DNA of 8,316 bases, taken from positions 1-8,316 of the forward strand of contig CAJWHX010000132.1 of NCBI GenBank assembly GCA_913040875.1, written 5' to 3'. The position numbers and the translations under genes were made by a program. The notes under the pieces were generated by a model. That model had not been told where the DNA came from. It searched no databases and saw nothing but the letters and a program-made list of their open reading frames with translations. Each line of letters starts with the position of its first letter. Within the stretch, counting starts at the first letter, position 1. Below, one piece after another: positions 6,355 through 8,316 of this stretch. The DNA is from an uncultured Pseudomonadota bacterium (GTDB lineage: Bacteria > Myxococcota > UBA796).

Positions 6355-7833
6355 ATGAAGAATTTAGAAGAAGCTGTCAAAATGGCAGGCACCGTCAAGA
6401 ACTTATGCAAATATTTCAATCGGCACAAATCTTTCCAACCCTTTGAGATTGTTGAAGTTGCTGAAGAAGTTGGATTCGACAAAGCAAAATTCAAAGAGAA
6501 GATGATCGCTTTACAAACCCAAGAGGACAGCAAGCCAAAGGTCAAAGAACATACGATGGTATTGTTCTCTCATCCCGACTTTGGCACCAAGTTTCTCGCC
6601 GATTTAGACGACCGCGTGATTGTAGAACCAGGATGGGTCTTTCATGTTGAAGTTGATTTGAAAGCCAAAACTCCGGCTGCGTTGAGTTATGGATTGGACA
6701 ATCCCAACATTTTGCAGAAAATCAAGGATGCGGGTGACTTTTCGGGAATGATGACGGCGATTCAAAAGGAATACGTAAGTCTACTCGATAAGCACTACTC
6801 TGAAGACAATGACAATCTGGATTCAATAGAGCAAAAATTGCAGTCGTTTATTGAGGCCCAAAAAGATGCAGCGATTCAAAGAGCCAAAGATTGTGCGACC
6901 AAAGAGTTTGGTCTGGAAGCACAGATCTCAGCCACTGCGCGATCAAGAGCGTTCCAGTGTACATTGGGTGTTGTTACAGTGAGTCTTGGTGCGATGGCAA
7001 CAGCAGCAGGGTTTGCCATTGCGTTACCGGCTGGGATTCTGGGATTGCATGGGACACTGAAGTCTCTCGACTCGACATTTCGTACCTTCAGAATGGTCCG
7101 GAATGGTTTTGAAAAGAACATGTGTGCGGCAGAGTCGTGCTATCAGAGAGCCGGTGCAGTAGCCAAAACGATGGGTGCAAATTCAGGGCAGATCGGTGCG
7201 AGAGTTTGGGAAACGGCTGTGGGTGACCTAGGCAATTCTTTCAAAAAGGGAAATCAGTTTCTTGGTATGGCTGAGGGAGATCTACTGAAGTTTGAAAAGG
7301 CCGCCAATGATATCTCCTCTGGTTTGAGCAAGTATGTACTGAAAAGTCAGAGCCTTTCAACGAAAATGAGTGAACTAGAAGGGGCTTTGTTGACATTGAA
7401 ATCGGATCCGAGTGTTGCTGCTGAGAAGATATCCAGTATGGAAGCAAACCTTGAGAGTTTAAGGGGATTGGTTGGGAGTATCGAGTCAGAAATCGATACC
7501 ATCATCAATCACTGTGAGCATCAAAATGTCTTTGTGGCAGGATGTTCCTCACGCATTGCAAAGGTGAAAGAGATTGAGGCATTGTGTAAACCATCCACAG
7601 GAGCACAGGCATTTCTGTTGGCTTATGATGCATTGGAATTAACAGCTGGTGTCATTGGTGGTGGTTTTGCTGCTGGGAAAGGGTTTACCGGTGAGAAATT
7701 GGTGGGTGGGTTAAACCCAATGAATGAGAAAGCTTGGGTGACCGTTGGTAACTTTATGGGTCACACGAATGCAATGATTGGGGCAGTGTCTTTGGCTAAA
7801 GATATCTACGACACTTGTACAGACACAGATTGA
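6355..7833 (+). CDS. Uncharacterised helical protein with a hydrophobic core segment and coiled coil, second gene of the pair (492 aa)
   Basis: I do not recognise this family. It starts at ATG with GAGGG at 6343-6347 overlapping the upstream stop, spacing 7 nt. Residues 1-150 look mixed, with a strand-rich part (HTMVLFSHPDF, RVIVEPGWVFHVEVDL). Residues 150-200 form a charged helix. Residues about 203-231 carry no charge and are rich in alanine, glycine and valine, with a proline at 225 (LGVVTVSLGAMATAAGFAIA, then LPAGILGL). That is enough for one long membrane helix or a hairpin. Residues 310-385 have coiled-coil character (LSTKMSELEGALLTLK, MEANLESLRGLVGSIESEI). A second apolar glycine-rich stretch lies at 417-442 (TAGVIGGGFAAGKG). 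A hydrophobic segment between long helices is seen in alpha-helical pore-forming toxins (ClyA and Hbl types) and in type III translocators, but no family motif confirms either. There is no signal peptide, and nine cysteines argue for a cytoplasmic life or non-Sec export. Cytosolic membrane-remodelling proteins are an alternative. Confidence 0.8.
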   Translation: MKNLEEAVKMAGTVKNLCKYFNRHKSFQPFEIVEVAEEVGFDKAKFKEKMIALQTQEDSKPKVKEHTMVLFSHPDFGTKFLADLDDRVIVEPGWVFHVEVDLKAKTPAALSYGLDNPNILQKIKDAGDFSGMMTAIQKEYVSLLDKHYSEDNDNLDSIEQKLQSFIEAQKDAAIQRAKDCATKEFGLEAQISATARSRAFQCTLGVVTVSLGAMATAAGFAIALPAGILGLHGTLKSLDSTFRTFRMVRNGFEKNMCAAESCYQRAGAVAKTMGANSGQIGARVWETAVGDLGNSFKKGNQFLGMAEGDLLKFEKAANDISSGLSKYVLKSQSLSTKMSELEGALLTLKSDPSVAAEKISSMEANLESLRGLVGSIESEIDTIINHCEHQNVFVAGCSSRIAKVKEIEALCKPSTGAQAFLLAYDALELTAGVIGGGFAAGKGFTGEKLVGGLNPMNEKAWVTVGNFMGHTNAMIGAVSLAKDIYDTCTDTD

Positions 7834-8088
7834 GGCACATCCCTTATATGGGCCAGACTCTGTTTGGTAGAGGTTCGTAGGTAAGGGTGTGAATCCTGTT
7901 TGTGCTGCCGTAATTCGGATAGAGTATTGAATCGCGAATCAATGTCGCCTTGGTAGATGTGATCAACTCTCTGTCCATACGTACTGAAACGTAACGATCC
8001 ATATTGTTCATCGTTTAGACAAAGATTTTCCACTTCCTTCAATCCCTTACGGTATACTGGTTCCAAACCATTGATTGTAGGAAGACAT
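7834..8088. other. Intergenic gap of 255 bp without a supported gene
   Basis: No plus-strand ORF with a ribosome binding site is visible here. Just after the preceding stop, CACATCCCTTA (7836-7846) can pair with TAAGGGTGTG (7882-7891) with a one-base bulge around a 35-nt loop. There is no T-tract after it, so it is only a weak candidate for a transcript end. One minus-strand frame stays open across the whole gap (see findings). A possible promoter for the next gene lies at its right end. Confidence 0.5.
8053..8058 (+). promoter_or_regulatory. Candidate -10 element for the lipoprotein gene
   Basis: TATACT matches the -10 consensus at five of six bases and lies 30 bp before the ATG, giving a leader of roughly 24 nt. 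The region 16-19 bp upstream (around TTCCACTTCC, 8028-8037) shows no good -35, so either an activator is needed or the match is chance. Confidence 0.3.
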
Positions 8089-8316
8089 ATGAAACAGTTC
8101 AGTTTGCTGGCATTACTTGTAGCCTGTGGAGATACAGAGAAACCGGAGATCGAAGAGGAAATCATTGATACAGCAGATCAGGCATTTGATCTAGATGGTG
8201 ACGGTTACACCTCGGATGAAGATTGTGATGACAGTTCCAGTGCCATTTTCCCAAATGCAGAAGAACTCTGTGATGGAGTCGACAACGATTGTGATGGGGA
8301 AATCGACGAAGGAGTT
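8089..8316 (+). CDS. Putative MopE-type metal-binding lipoprotein, N-terminal part
   Basis: The gene starts at ATG with AGGA (8079-8082) 6 nt upstream and runs off the window after 76 codons. A very short lipoprotein signal peptide is visible: MKQFSLLALLVAC, with a LVAC lipobox and Cys13 as the lipid-modified residue. The next residue is glycine, which does not signal inner-membrane retention, so an outer-membrane or surface location is likely. An acidic linker follows (EIEEEIIDTAD). Then comes one full copy of the putative metal-binding motif, DLDGDGYTSDEDCDD (34-48), PNAEELCDG (56-63) and VDNDCDGEIDEG (64-75), with C46, C61 and C68. This pattern is the MopE-type repeat (PF11617 from memory), related in style to Ca2+-binding DxDxDG loops. 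It is usually found in tandem copies in secreted or surface proteins of Myxococcota and relatives. More repeats or a larger extracellular domain probably lie beyond the edge. The exact function is unknown. Confidence 0.88.
   Translation, partial: MKQFSLLALLVACGDTEKPEIEEEIIDTADQAFDLDGDGYTSDEDCDDSSSAIFPNAEELCDGVDNDCDGEIDEGV

Noticed and set aside
1..8316. CRISPR arrays, tRNA or rRNA genes, insertion sequences and integrase genes.
   Set aside because: I saw no spaced direct repeats, no transposase or integrase motifs, and nothing resembling tRNA or rRNA on either strand.

Overview
The window is a dense stretch of bacterial chromosome with a balanced, slightly AT-leaning base composition by eye. 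It holds seven genes I can support. The truncated last gene is a short-signal lipoprotein with a MopE-type motif (DxDGDG...CDD...CDG.DNDCDG.IDEG). That motif is especially common in Myxococcota and other former deltaproteobacteria, so a Gram-negative host of that kind is my best guess. It rests on one gene and is an inference.

Layout. Position 1-1153 (+) is the C-terminal half of an M3 zinc oligopeptidase of the oligopeptidase A/PrlC type. Position 1243-1419 (+) is a 58-residue CPXCG-type cysteine-rich protein, easily missed because of its size. Position 1489-2244 (+) is a membrane protein with a C-terminal DUF3817 domain behind an extra hydrophobic half. It converges on an NhaC-family antiporter (2249-3784, -), with 4 bp between the two stops. 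Divergent from the antiporter, with only 26 bp between the chosen start codons, is a hexapeptide-repeat (left-handed beta-helix) protein (3811-5058, +) that starts at TTG. Its N-terminal half looks like a degenerate sugar-nucleotidyltransferase domain.

After a 167-bp gap containing a long imperfect inverted repeat comes a tightly coupled two-gene unit of unknown function (5226-6344 and 6355-7833, +). The first protein is basic and soluble. The second is a long helical protein with a 30-residue uncharged core and a coiled-coil stretch. Neither has a signal peptide. A 255-bp gap with no convincing gene then leads to the lipoprotein (8089 to the window edge, +).

The first five genes look like housekeeping or generic functions and show no common pathway. 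The 5226-7833 pair is the part most likely to be an undescribed system: two proteins made together, one with membrane-inserting potential. I do not recognise either family, so a role in toxin delivery, pore formation or membrane remodelling is only a hypothesis.
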